Shown in pieces: positions 7,961-15,509 of a stretch of 20,736 bases of DNA. The stretch's first letter is position 1, and each line of letters begins with the position of its first letter. Origin of the DNA: an uncultured bacterium (GTDB taxonomy: Bacteria > Actinomycetota > Coriobacteriia > Coriobacteriales > Coriobacteriaceae); contig CAJMSL010000022.1 in NCBI GenBank assembly GCA_905216045.1, forward strand, positions 1 through 20,736, read 5' to 3'. The notes under the pieces are model-generated. The model saw only the letters and a list, made by a program, of their open reading frames with translations, was not told the origin of the DNA and made no database searches. The position numbers were made by a program, and so were the translations under genes.

Positions 7961-9247
7961 CTAGGGGCGGACCTGGCCGGTGCCGCGGAGCTTGTATTTG
8001 TAGGTGGTGAGGGCCTCGGCGGCAAAGGGGCCACGGGCGTGGAGTTTTTGGGTCGAGATGCCGATCTCGGCGCCCAGGCCAAACTCGCCGCCGTCGGTGA
8101 AACGCGTGCTGGCGTTGGCGTACACGGCCGAGGCATCGACCGCATCCAGGAAGCGCTCGCAAGCATCCGTATCCTCGGCAACGATGGCCTCGGAGTGCAT
8201 CGTGCCGTAGCGGTTGATGTGTGCGATGGCCTCGTCCTCGTTTGCCACGACCTTCACGCTCATCTCGAGAGCCAAGTACTCGCGACCCCAGTCCTCCTCA
8301 GTCGCGGCGACGTAGTCATCGCCCTCTACAAAGCCGACGTCGGCGCACGCGGCGCACGTGGCCTCGTCGCCGTGAATGAGCACGCCGTGGTCGTGCAGCA
8401 CGGCAACGACCGCAGGCAAAAACGCATTGGCCACAGCATGGTCGACCAGCAGCGACTCGGCGGCATTGCACACGCCCACGCGCTGGGTCTTGGCATTGAC
8501 GATAATGTTGAGCGCCTTATCAAAGTCGGCGGATTCATGCACGTAGATGTGGCAGTTGCCCGTACCCGTCTCGATCACCGGCACGAGCGACTCGCGCATG
8601 CAGCGCTGGATCAGGCCTGCACCGCCGCGCGGAATGAGTACGTCGACAATACCGCGGAGCTTCATGAGCTCGCCGGTAGCCTCGCGGTCGGTGGACTCGA
8701 TCATCGACACGGCCTCGCGCGGGAAGCCCTTGGCCTCGAGCGCATCGGCCAGCAGCTCAGAAATCATGGCACACGAGTGATAGGCCAGCGAGCCGCCGCG
8801 CAGAATGCAGGCGTTGCCGGTACGGATGCAGATGCCTGCGGCGTCGGCCGTCACGTTGGGGCGCGCCTCGTAGACCATAGCGACCAGGCCCAGCGGCACA
8901 CTCACACGGGTCAGGTCCACGCCACTTGCAAGCACGCGGTGGTCGAGCACGCGGCCCACGGGATCGGGCAGCTCGGCGAGCTTTTCCAGGCCGGCGGCCA
9001 TGCCCTCGACGCGCTCGGGCGTCTGCAGCAGGCGATCGAGCAGTCCGGCCGAGGTACCCGCATCGCGCGCGGCGGACATATCGAGCTCGTTAGCGGCGAC
9101 GATGGAGTCGACACCGTTGCGCAGTGCTGCGGCCATGGCGCGCACGGCCTCCTGACGCTGCTCATCGCTCGCCGTGGCAAGCGAGGCCGACGCTGCCTTG
9201 GCGGCAACGGCAAGATCGTGGACATACGTGGCTATATCGACCGACAT
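7961..9247 (-). CDS. proA: Gamma-glutamyl phosphate reductase
   Basis: ProA catalyses the NADPH-dependent reduction of gamma-glutamyl phosphate to glutamate semialdehyde, the second step of proline synthesis. The 428-residue protein belongs to the aldehyde dehydrogenase superfamily. It shows the ProA signature VYEARPNVTADAAG (126-139), the TGNACILRGG stretch, and the catalytic cysteine in VGVCNAAES (Cys260). The ATG at 9247 is preceded by AAGGG at 6 nt and AGGAG slightly further up. Its partner proB is not adjacent: a plus-strand iminopeptidase gene separates them, with a 112-bp divergent promoter region at 9248-9359. Palindrome copy 2 probably terminates it. Confidence 0.96.
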   Translation of the reverse strand: MSVDIATYVHDLAVAAKAASASLATASDEQRQEAVRAMAAALRNGVDSIVAANELDMSAARDAGTSAGLLDRLLQTPERVEGMAAGLEKLAELPDPVGRVLDHRVLASGVDLTRVSVPLGLVAMVYEARPNVTADAAGICIRTGNACILRGGSLAYHSCAMISELLADALEAKGFPREAVSMIESTDREATGELMKLRGIVDVLIPRGGAGLIQRCMRESLVPVIETGTGNCHIYVHESADFDKALNIIVNAKTQRVGVCNAAESLLVDHAVANAFLPAVVAVLHDHGVLIHGDEATCAACADVGFVEGDDYVAATEEDWGREYLALEMSVKVVANEDEAIAHINRYGTMHSEAIVAEDTDACERFLDAVDASAVYANASTRFTDGGEFGLGAEIGISTQKLHARGPFAAEALTTYKYKLRGTGQVRP

Positions 9248-9290
9248 GGACGGCCCTTTCTCCTAGAAGTTTGCAACCATGGTAGCCGAT

Positions 9291-9321
9291 TTGCGCATGG
9301 CCTCGCCCGCGGCGGTAGAAT
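9291..9321 (+). promoter_or_regulatory. Possible promoter of the iminopeptidase gene
   Basis: A good -10 box TAGAAT (9316-9321) lies 38 nt before the ATG at 9360. The best -35 candidate is TTGCGC (9291-9296), but the 19-nt spacer is longer than ideal. The region is shared with the divergent proA gene. Confidence 0.3.
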
Positions 9322-9359
9322 TGGTCAACCCGCAACACCGCAACGAACGGAAGACTCAC

Positions 9360-10778
9360 ATGGCCCTCATCACTTCGTACCACGTCCCCGGCCTTTACGT
9401 CGAGGACCACAGCATCGACGTCCCCCTTGACTGGCGCGGCCTGGAGCCGATGCTCCTGGCCGTCGGCAGCACCATGCGCCGCGGCGCTATGCCGGCACCC
9501 ATCGCCGGCGCGCCCGAGAGCATCAAGCTCTTCTACCGCGTGGTTTGCGCGCCCGACCGCATCAACGACGATCTGCCGCTGCTCCTGTTTTTGCAGGGCG
9601 GCCCCGGCGGCGAGAGCCCACGTCCGCTGTCGCCCACAAGCGACGGCTGGATCGAGGAGGCCGTCAAGCACTTCCGCGTGGTCCTTCCCGACCAGCGCGG
9701 CACCGGACGCAGTAGCTGCGTGGCCGGACGCACGAGCAAGGCACTGGGTGATCGCGCAACGGCCGCCGGCGCCGATACAGCACGCTCGCAGGCGGACTTC
9801 CTCAAGCGCCACCTCGCCAGCTCCATCGTGCGCGATTTTGAGTACCTGCGCCTAGTGGGCTTTGGCGGCAAGCCGTGGGTCACGCTCGGCCAAAGCTACG
9901 GCGGTTTTTTGACGCTGAGCTACCTGTCGCTCTTCCCCGAGGGCGTGGCGGCGAGCTTTACCTGCGGCGGCATCCCCCACGTACCGGCGAGCGCAAGCGA
10001 GGTCTACGCGCACACCTTCCCGCGCATGGCCGCCAAGACGCAGCAGTATTATGACCGCTATCCCGCTGACGTCGAGCGCGTGGCAGCCCTGGCCGATGCG
10101 CTCGAGGCGCAGAAGCCCGTGCTGCCCGACGGCTCGCCGATGACGGTCGAGCGCCTACAGCTCATGGGCAGCGACTTTGGCATGAAGCCGAGCTTTGAGC
10201 GCATGCATTGGACTATCGATCACGCTTTTGTTACTGGCGACGGTACGCTGAGCTGCGGCTCCTCGGTATCCGACAGCTTTTTGATGCGCGCCTTCGAGCG
10301 CACCAACACACGCACGAACCCGCTGTACTGGACACTGCAGGAGTTTATCTACGCCGACGGCGACACCATGCCCATTCGCTGGGCCGCAGCAGAGGAGAAG
10401 GCCCATCGTGCCGAGTTCGACACACTCGCGCGCCCGCTCATGTTTACCGGCGAGGCCATGTTCCCGTGGATGTTCGAGCAGATGCCCGAGCTCAAGCCCT
10501 TCAAGCCCGCCATGGACCTGCTGATGGAAGACACCAGCTGGGACAAGATCTACGACCCGCAGCGACTGGCGTGCAACGAGGTGCCCCTGCAGGCCGCGGT
10601 GTATTTCGACGACATGTACGTGGAGTCGGGCCTGCAGCTTGATACGCTCAGCCGCGTGGGCAACTCGCATGCCTGGGTGACCAACGAGTTCGAGCACGAC
10701 GGCCTGCACGGCAGCGTGGTATTCAAGCACCTCTTCGACGAGGCCCTCAACCGCGGAGACCTGCGCCGAATCTTCTAG
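9360..10778 (+). CDS. Prolyl aminopeptidase (proline iminopeptidase), peptidase family S33
   Basis: This alpha/beta-hydrolase removes N-terminal residues, classically proline, from peptides. The product is 472 residues from the ATG at 9360, preceded by GGAAG at 7 nt. An in-frame ATG further upstream at 9279 would place its N-terminus inside the promoter region and is rejected. The oxyanion-hole motif QGGPGGESPRP is at 79-89, DQRGTG at 111-116, and the nucleophile elbow GQSYGG at 177-182 (Ser179). A candidate catalytic His is in DGLHGS near residue 450, with Asp in FDDMYV near 420. At 472 residues it belongs to the longer S33 form rather than the 310-residue type. No signal peptide is seen, so it is probably cytoplasmic. 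Its position between proA and proB supports a role in proline supply. Substrate preference is inferred from the family. Confidence 0.88.
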   Translation: MALITSYHVPGLYVEDHSIDVPLDWRGLEPMLLAVGSTMRRGAMPAPIAGAPESIKLFYRVVCAPDRINDDLPLLLFLQGGPGGESPRPLSPTSDGWIEEAVKHFRVVLPDQRGTGRSSCVAGRTSKALGDRATAAGADTARSQADFLKRHLASSIVRDFEYLRLVGFGGKPWVTLGQSYGGFLTLSYLSLFPEGVAASFTCGGIPHVPASASEVYAHTFPRMAAKTQQYYDRYPADVERVAALADALEAQKPVLPDGSPMTVERLQLMGSDFGMKPSFERMHWTIDHAFVTGDGTLSCGSSVSDSFLMRAFERTNTRTNPLYWTLQEFIYADGDTMPIRWAAAEEKAHRAEFDTLARPLMFTGEAMFPWMFEQMPELKPFKPAMDLLMEDTSWDKIYDPQRLACNEVPLQAAVYFDDMYVESGLQLDTLSRVGNSHAWVTNEFEHDGLHGSVVFKHLFDEALNRGDLRRIF

Positions 10779-10832
10779 CAAAGGAGTGTCCCCACCTGCC
10801 GGCACAAAAGAAACGTCCCCAGGTGCCGGCAC
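10779..10832. repeat. Tandem pair of 27-bp GTCCCC/GCCGGC units
   Basis: Units at 10779-10805 and 10806-10832 match at 21 of 27 positions. Each has the layout A-rich stretch, gtcccc, then tgccggcac. The second unit ends in the perfect palindrome gtgccggcac. The composition (ggggac next to ggtgcc) recalls the loop of the dispersed palindrome family, and it may be a relative or a decayed REP-type element. It begins at the stop codon of the iminopeptidase gene. Confidence 0.55.
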
Positions 10833-10833
10833 G

Positions 10834-10877
10834 AGAAAGACAGCGCTGCGGGAAACGATCCGCAGCGCTGTCTTTCT
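10834..10877. terminator. Strong bidirectional terminator between iminopeptidase gene and proB
   Basis: A perfect 18-bp stem (10834-10851 with 10860-10877) closes an 8-nt loop gaaacgat. The arms end in AGAAAG and CTTTCT, so both strands have a pyrimidine-rich tail. It abuts the proB stop codon (10878-10880) and lies 55 nt past the iminopeptidase stop, serving two converging genes. Confidence 0.85.
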
Positions 10878-12005
10878 TTATGCAAATACGATCAAGTTAT
10901 CCCTGTGTATCGCCGGCTTCTCTGCCAGATCTGCGAGCAGGCGGTTGCTGGCGATCTGGTCCTGGCGGCGTCCAGCTGCAAGCTCCAGCACGTCCGAATC
11001 GGCCTCGGCGATACCGCGGGCGACAACCATGCCGCTCGGGTCGCACACGTCGAGCACATCGCCCTCGGCAAACTGGCCATCGATCTCGCGAATACCCACC
11101 GCAAGCAAGGAAGAGCCACGGCTGACCAGCGCCTTCGCAGCACCATCATCGACCGTCACCGAGCCATGCGCCTTGTCGCCCAGCGCGATCCACAGCTTGC
11201 GGGGTGCGATGTCCAGACGCTCCGCCGGCGGATCGAACAGCGTGCCCACGCTCTCGCTGCGGGCGAGGCGCACGAGCGCATCGGGCTCCTCGCCCGAGCA
11301 AATCACGCTCTGAATGCCCGCCGTCATCAGGATGCGGCTCGCGCGGATCTTGGTAATCATGCCGCCCGTGCCCACCGATGTGGAAGAATCGCCCGCCGAG
11401 GCAATAATCTTGGCATCGATCTTATGCACGACCGGGACAAACTCGGCCGTCGGATCCTCATGCGGATTGGCGGTGTAGAGGCCGTCGATGTCCGAAAGCG
11501 TCACGCACAGATCGGCAGAAACCAGGCAGCTCACGAGCGCCGCCAGCGTGTCGTTGTCGCCAAACTTGATCTCGTCGACGGTAACGGTGTCGTTCTCGTT
11601 GACAACCGGCACCACGCCCAGCTCCACCAGACGAAGCAGGGCGTCGCGCGCGTGCAGGTAGGACGTGCGACGGGCCGTATCGTGGCGCGTGAGCAGCACG
11701 AGCGAAGTGAGCAGTTCGCGCGCATGGAACTCCTCGTCGTAGGCCGACGAGATGATGCACTGACCAGCCGAGGCGCAGGCCTGCAGGCTCGGCAGGTCAC
11801 CGACCGGCTTGCGGTCGAAGCCCAACACGGGATAGCCACAGGCAATAGCGCCCGAGCTCACCACGACCAGACGCCAGCCGAGCTTGCGCAGCGCTGCGGC
11901 CTGATCGGCAAGTCCGCCGATAAAGGCGCGGTTGACCTTGCCATCGGCGCCCACCACCGTGGACGAACCAATCTTTACCACCATCGTTTTATAAGAAGTC
12001 GTCAT
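10878..12005 (-). CDS. proB: Glutamate 5-kinase
   Basis: ProB phosphorylates glutamate to gamma-glutamyl phosphate, the first committed and usually proline-inhibited step of proline synthesis. The 375-residue protein has an amino-acid kinase domain (about 1-255). It starts with VVKIGSST (9-16), followed by VVSSGAI (48-54), NENDTV (137-142) and FGDNDTLAA (148-156). A C-terminal PUA domain covers about 277-350. The ATG at 12005 has no recognisable ribosome-binding site (the preceding bases read gattggtttgacgt), nor does the alternative ATG seven codons later. It follows the nicotinate phosphoribosyltransferase gene by 80 nt on the same strand and could be read from it. Its partner proA lies beyond the divergent iminopeptidase gene. 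Confidence 0.96.
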   Translation of the reverse strand: MTTSYKTMVVKIGSSTVVGADGKVNRAFIGGLADQAAALRKLGWRLVVVSSGAIACGYPVLGFDRKPVGDLPSLQACASAGQCIISSAYDEEFHARELLTSLVLLTRHDTARRTSYLHARDALLRLVELGVVPVVNENDTVTVDEIKFGDNDTLAALVSCLVSADLCVTLSDIDGLYTANPHEDPTAEFVPVVHKIDAKIIASAGDSSTSVGTGGMITKIRASRILMTAGIQSVICSGEEPDALVRLARSESVGTLFDPPAERLDIAPRKLWIALGDKAHGSVTVDDGAAKALVSRGSSLLAVGIREIDGQFAEGDVLDVCDPSGMVVARGIAEADSDVLELAAGRRQDQIASNRLLADLAEKPAIHRDNLIVFA

Positions 12006-12053
12006 ACGTCAAACCAATCAACTGTTCAGCGAACGGGCGAACGGGCAAGTGAG

Positions 12054-12092
12054 AAAATGATCCGTTATCTTCCGTCGCATGCTGATCATTTT
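12054..12092 (-). other. Hairpin at the pncB/proB junction
   Basis: Nine-base arms aaaatgatc (12054-12062) and gatcatttt (12084-12092) enclose 21 nt and overlap the last codons of the upstream gene. On the minus strand the outer bases gggcaa and ttgccc could extend the stem past a 5-nt bulge. It may be a weak terminator or attenuator between the two genes; the long loop makes efficient termination doubtful. Confidence 0.35.
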
Positions 12093-13591
12093 GCCCAGGG
12101 GAAAGCCGAGGCCGCGGCCATATTCTTGCGCACGAGCTCGTCGCGCACCTGAGCCAGCCCCTGCTCCATGCCCACCACATAGGTCTGCGGGTACAGGAAG
12201 CGCTTGAAAGCTGCGTCCAGATGATCGAGCGCCCAAGCACAGCGCTCGCGCGCGTCCTGGATGCTCTCACGCGGAGCCACCGCACTGCCATCGCGAACGA
12301 TCGGCACCAGCAGCTCGCGATACTCAAGTTCGGACACGTCGGTCACCAGGGCGGCATCATTCACGGCCACGAGGGTATTGCCGCGCGCGGCGCCCTCCCC
12401 CGCCAGATGGTCCTCGTCGTAGATCATGTCGCAGACCGGGCCGCCAAAGCCGTCGTAATAACGGCGCACGCGTTGCACACCCGGGATCGTGCGCTTGTAG
12501 GGCTGCTCGGAGAGCTTGACCACCGGCGTCCACGGGTCGGCCTCGCTCGCACGGCGGGCGGAAAGCTTGTACACGCCACCCAGCGCCGGCTGGTCATAGC
12601 AGGTCGCGAGCTTGGTACCCACGCCAAAGCTGTCGATGGGCGCGCCCTGGTCGAGCAGCGACTGAATCGTGTACTCATCCAGATCGTTGGAAACCGAGAT
12701 CCCCACATAGGGAAGGCCCTCGGCATCGAAACGACCACGGACATACTTGGAGAGCTTGGCGAGGTCGCCCGAGTCAATGCGAATAGCCGACAGGCGCTCG
12801 CCCACCGCCTCCATCTCCTTGGCGACCGTAATGGCATGCTCGCAGCCCTCACGCACGTCATAGGTGTCGATGAGCAGTGTACAGTTCTTGGGGCTCGACT
12901 TGGCAAAGGCGCGGAAGGCCTCGAGCTCGGAATCGAAGCTCATCACCCAGCTGTGCGCATGCGTGCCAAAGACGGGAATACCGTAGCGGCGGCCGGCGAG
13001 CACATTGGACGTAGAGGAGCAGCCGGCAACGTAGCTCGCGCGCGCAACGGCCAGGCCGCCATCGGGACCCTGGGCTCGGCGCAGGCCAAACTCCGCCACG
13101 GGGCGACCGTCGGCGGCGAGCACCACGCGCGCCGTCTTGGTGGCGACAAGCGTCTGGAACCCGACGATGTTGAGCAGCGCCGTCTCGAGCAGCTGGCACT
13201 CCAGCGCGGGGCCGGTGACGCGCACCATGGGCTCGCGCGGAAAGACGAGCTCGCCCTCGGGCACGGCGTCGATGTTTACATGCGCACGAAAATCGCGCAG
13301 ATAGTCGAGGAATGCGGACTTGAACATCGCGCCGCCGGCCGGGGCCTCAAGCGAGGCTAGGTAGTCGATGTCCTCGGGCGTAAAGCGCAGATTCTCGACC
13401 AGCTCGGGAAGTTCGGCGGTGCCGCACATGACGGCATAGGCGCTGCCAAAGGGATGGTCGCGGTAAAACGCGGTAAAACAACCCTGCTCATTGGCCTTGC
13501 CGCTCTCCCACAGGCCCTGGGCCATAGTGAGTTCGTACAGATCGGTGAGCATTGCGATGTCGGTGGGATGAGAGATATCGGTCAAAGCCAT
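12086..13591 (-). CDS. pncB: Nicotinate phosphoribosyltransferase
   Basis: This enzyme joins nicotinate and phosphoribosyl pyrophosphate to give nicotinate mononucleotide, the salvage entry to NAD. The 501-residue product shows the conserved core FGLRRAQGPDGG (168-179), the loop GTHAHSW (209-215) containing the histidine that is phosphorylated in the family, and IRIDSGDLAKLSK for phosphate binding. Length fits the longer bacterial NAPRTase type. The ATG at 13591 is chosen because it begins the conserved DIAMLTDLYELTMAQG region and has an AAAGG site; upstream extension to 13648 adds 19 unconserved residues. It lies 84 nt after the coiled-coil protein gene and 80 nt before proB on the same strand, suggesting partial co-transcription. 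Confidence 0.95.
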   Translation of the reverse strand: MALTDISHPTDIAMLTDLYELTMAQGLWESGKANEQGCFTAFYRDHPFGSAYAVMCGTAELPELVENLRFTPEDIDYLASLEAPAGGAMFKSAFLDYLRDFRAHVNIDAVPEGELVFPREPMVRVTGPALECQLLETALLNIVGFQTLVATKTARVVLAADGRPVAEFGLRRAQGPDGGLAVARASYVAGCSSTSNVLAGRRYGIPVFGTHAHSWVMSFDSELEAFRAFAKSSPKNCTLLIDTYDVREGCEHAITVAKEMEAVGERLSAIRIDSGDLAKLSKYVRGRFDAEGLPYVGISVSNDLDEYTIQSLLDQGAPIDSFGVGTKLATCYDQPALGGVYKLSARRASEADPWTPVVKLSEQPYKRTIPGVQRVRRYYDGFGGPVCDMIYDEDHLAGEGAARGNTLVAVNDAALVTDVSELEYRELLVPIVRDGSAVAPRESIQDARERCAWALDHLDAAFKRFLYPQTYVVGMEQGLAQVRDELVRKNMAAASAFPWAK

Positions 13592-13675
13592 GGGGCGACC
13601 TTTCGGATGTGTGGTGCAGTATTTGAGGGTTGGACGAGAGCAGAGCATGCGGACATGACGCCCGATGCAAATCGG

Positions 13676-14134
13676 TTAGAGCAGGCCCATGCTGGTCAGG
13701 ATCGTGTAGCCCATAAAGATGACAAACGCGATGAGGGCAAGGACAATGATGATTTTTTGAGCCGGCGCCATGCCAGGGATCTCGTTCTCGCCCGTAGGTT
13801 CCTTGGAGGTAACCATGCGCTGGGCAAAGGTCATCTCGTCACGGCTCGGCTTGGGCTCGACGGACTTAAGACGAGCGGCCTTTTTAGGCTGAGGTTTGGG
13901 CGCGGCAGGTGCAGGCTTCGCAGCAGCGGGCTTGGGTGCGGGCGCGGGCTTGCGCTCGGATGCGGCGTTCGAGGCGACCTCCTCGGCCTTCGCACGCTCG
14001 GCGCGCAGGGCAGCCAGCTCCTCACGCTCGCGACGGGCCTCTTCCCGAGCCTCGCGGCGGGCCTTCTCAGCGCGGAGCTCTTCCAACTCAGCGCGCTCCT
14101 CGTCGGACAATGGTTGGGACTCAAGCTCTGCCAT
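13676..14134 (-). CDS. Small coiled-coil, C-terminally anchored membrane protein, function unknown
   Basis: The product is 152 residues. Residues 10-57 form a highly charged Glu/Arg/Ala heptad-rich coiled coil. Residues 62-85 are a Lys/Pro/Ala linker (repeats of KPAPA type). A single hydrophobic segment at about 127-149 lies at the very C-terminus, so the protein is probably tail-anchored with its bulk in the cytoplasm. The ATG at 14134 is preceded by AAAGGG at 8 nt. The frame extends upstream to 14170, but that part overlaps the terminator hairpin at 14153-14182 and is rejected. Only 18 nt separate this terminator from the start codon, so expression must rely on read-through or an unrecognised promoter. 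No homologue comes to mind. Confidence 0.75.
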   Translation of the reverse strand: MAELESQPLSDEERAELEELRAEKARREAREEARREREELAALRAERAKAEEVASNAASERKPAPAPKPAAAKPAPAAPKPQPKKAARLKSVEPKPSRDEMTFAQRMVTSKEPTGENEIPGMAPAQKIIIVLALIAFVIFMGYTILTSMGLL

Positions 14135-14152
14135 GGTATAGCCCTTTCTTTT

Positions 14153-14182
14153 AAAAAAAGCCGCCGACACAATGTCAGCGGC
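14153..14182 (-). terminator. Intrinsic terminator after tRNA-Ala
   Basis: A 10-bp stem (14160-14169 with 14173-14182) with one G-U pair closes the loop caa plus c, and the minus-strand RNA runs into seven U residues (14153-14159). It lies 16 nt past the tRNA 3' end and directly in front of the coiled-coil protein gene. Confidence 0.88.
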
Positions 14183-14198
14183 TTATCAAATCCAAGGG

Positions 14199-14271
14199 TG
14201 GAGACGAAGGGAGTCGAACCCTCGGCCTCTGCCATGCGACGGCAGCGCTCTCCCAACTGAGCTACGTCCCC
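14199..14271 (-). tRNA. tRNA-Ala (anticodon CGC)
   Basis: A complete 73-nt cloverleaf reads on the minus strand. The acceptor arm is GGGGACG with CGTCTCC, the D arm GCTC/GAGC, the anticodon stem CTGCC/GGCAG with loop GTCGCAT, and the T arm GAGGG/CCCTT with loop TTCGACT. The anticodon CGC reads GCG. The acceptor stem has G3-U70, the main identity signal of alanine tRNAs, which supports the call independently. The 3' CCA is not encoded (ACCC follows), so it must be added enzymatically. Confidence 0.95.
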
Positions 14272-14421
14272 AGGACAAGTCGATATTTTACCTACGGCTC
14301 GCCAACTGTCAACGCCCAATAACCAGTCTTTTTGGGGCGCGGCTATTTTGGCAACTATTCGAACAGGCGATCCTCTCGATGAATATTTATCCGCGTCCCA
14401 GAAAAATCATCGACGAACGCA

Positions 14422-15360
14422 CTACTTTGCGCTGGTAAGAACACCGGTGGTGTCGAAGGCCGGGGTGAAGCTCTCGTCTACCGCGCCGCCCTCTTGCCAG
14501 AACATCGTCGTAAAACCCAGGTCGTCGGCATGGTCGAGCACCTGCTCGTACTCCTCACGCGTCACGGCGCGTGCCAGGTCGCCGCCCTGCTCGCGCATGA
14601 GCGCATTGGGCGTGTACTGGTTCATAACCGAGATCGGCACGTCGCCCACCGTCTGCCACACCAGGTCCAGCACGCGACACGAATCGTCTGCATGCCCCGG
14701 AAGCACCAGGTGACGCACGATCATACCACGCTTCATAAGCCCGTCCTCGTCCACCAACTCTCCCCCGCGGCGCTCGATCTCGCGCGCCATCTGGGCCAGA
14801 CCCGACACGGCCACACGCGGGTAATCCTTTATATGGGAGAGCGACTGCGCAAGCCCGGCATCGGCATATTTAAAGTCGGTGAGCCACACATCGACCAGGT
14901 CGCCCAGCGCCGCCACGGCACTCGCGCGCTCGTAACCACTCGTGTTGTAGACGATTGGGATGACCAGCCCGCGCATCCGTGCCGCGGCAATCGCGGCAGG
15001 CAACAGGTGCGCATAGTGCGTCGCCGTCACCAAATTGATGTTGTTGGCACCCTGGTCCTGCAGTTCCAGCATAATCTCGACCAGGCGCTCAGGCGAAATC
15101 TCAAGGCCAAAATTGCCGGTCGAGATCTCGTGGTTCTGGCAGTAGATACATTTAAGCGAGCAACCGCTAAAGAAGATCGTGCCCGAACCGGCCTCGCCCG
15201 AGATAGGCGGCTCCTCCCACATATGAAGCGCCGCGCGGGCCACCCTGAGCGTGTCGTTAGCACCGCATACGCCGAGCGCGCCCTCATCGCGCGCCGCACC
15301 GCAACGGCGCGGACACAAATGGCAGGCGGGCGAAAAAAGTTCGGTCAACGACGTCGGCAT
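14422..15360 (-). CDS. PflX-like radical SAM protein
   Basis: The protein belongs to the radical SAM superfamily, in the group resembling pyruvate formate-lyase activating enzymes (the COG1313/PflX type). The chosen start gives 312 residues. The [4Fe-4S] motif CSLKCIYCQN supplies Cys67, Cys71 and Cys74. Four earlier cysteines (Cys13, Cys16, Cys20 and Cys32, in the pattern CHLCPRRC ... GVCG) could hold an additional metal site. The later pattern NLVTATHY and VYNTSGYE fits the radical SAM barrel. Two ATGs compete: the one at 15360 has GGAG 9 nt upstream, whereas the one at 15375 sits 1 nt from the same GGAG and is less likely. No formate lyase or glycyl-radical enzyme is encoded nearby, so the substrate is unknown. 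Confidence 0.88.
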   Translation of the reverse strand: MPTSLTELFSPACHLCPRRCGAARDEGALGVCGANDTLRVARAALHMWEEPPISGEAGSGTIFFSGCSLKCIYCQNHEISTGNFGLEISPERLVEIMLELQDQGANNINLVTATHYAHLLPAAIAAARMRGLVIPIVYNTSGYERASAVAALGDLVDVWLTDFKYADAGLAQSLSHIKDYPRVAVSGLAQMAREIERRGGELVDEDGLMKRGMIVRHLVLPGHADDSCRVLDLVWQTVGDVPISVMNQYTPNALMREQGGDLARAVTREEYEQVLDHADDLGFTTMFWQEGGAVDESFTPAFDTTGVLTSAK

Positions 15361-15461
15361 AAAAACATGCTCCAAAACAACGATTCAGCAGCTCAAACGT
15401 AAAGGGCCAGACCGCGTAGACGGCTCCGTCCCTAAGGCGCCGTAATCGTCCGACACGATTT

Positions 15462-15504
15462 TTGTAATGTCAAGACTGGAATCGATAAAGTGCCGCTTTA
15501 TGAT
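15462..15504 (+). promoter_or_regulatory. Promoter region of the 15.5 kb RNA
   Basis: Two overlapping possibilities are visible. TTGTAA (15462-15467), a 16-nt spacer and GATAAA (15484-15489) form one. The strong -10 box TATGAT (15499-15504) is the other, with only a poor -35. Either would start an RNA between about 15496 and 15511. The sequence is read on the plus strand, away from the radical SAM gene. Confidence 0.4.
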
Positions 15505-15509
15505 GTAGG

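Noticed and set aside
7937..9430. Plus-strand open frame of 497 codons opposite proA
   Set aside because: It begins inside palindrome copy 2, runs antisense to proA, and has a His/Arg/Gly-rich composition typical of shadow frames.
10905..12152. Plus-strand open frame of 415 codons opposite proB
   Set aside because: It is antisense to a clear glutamate kinase gene and shows no domain of its own.
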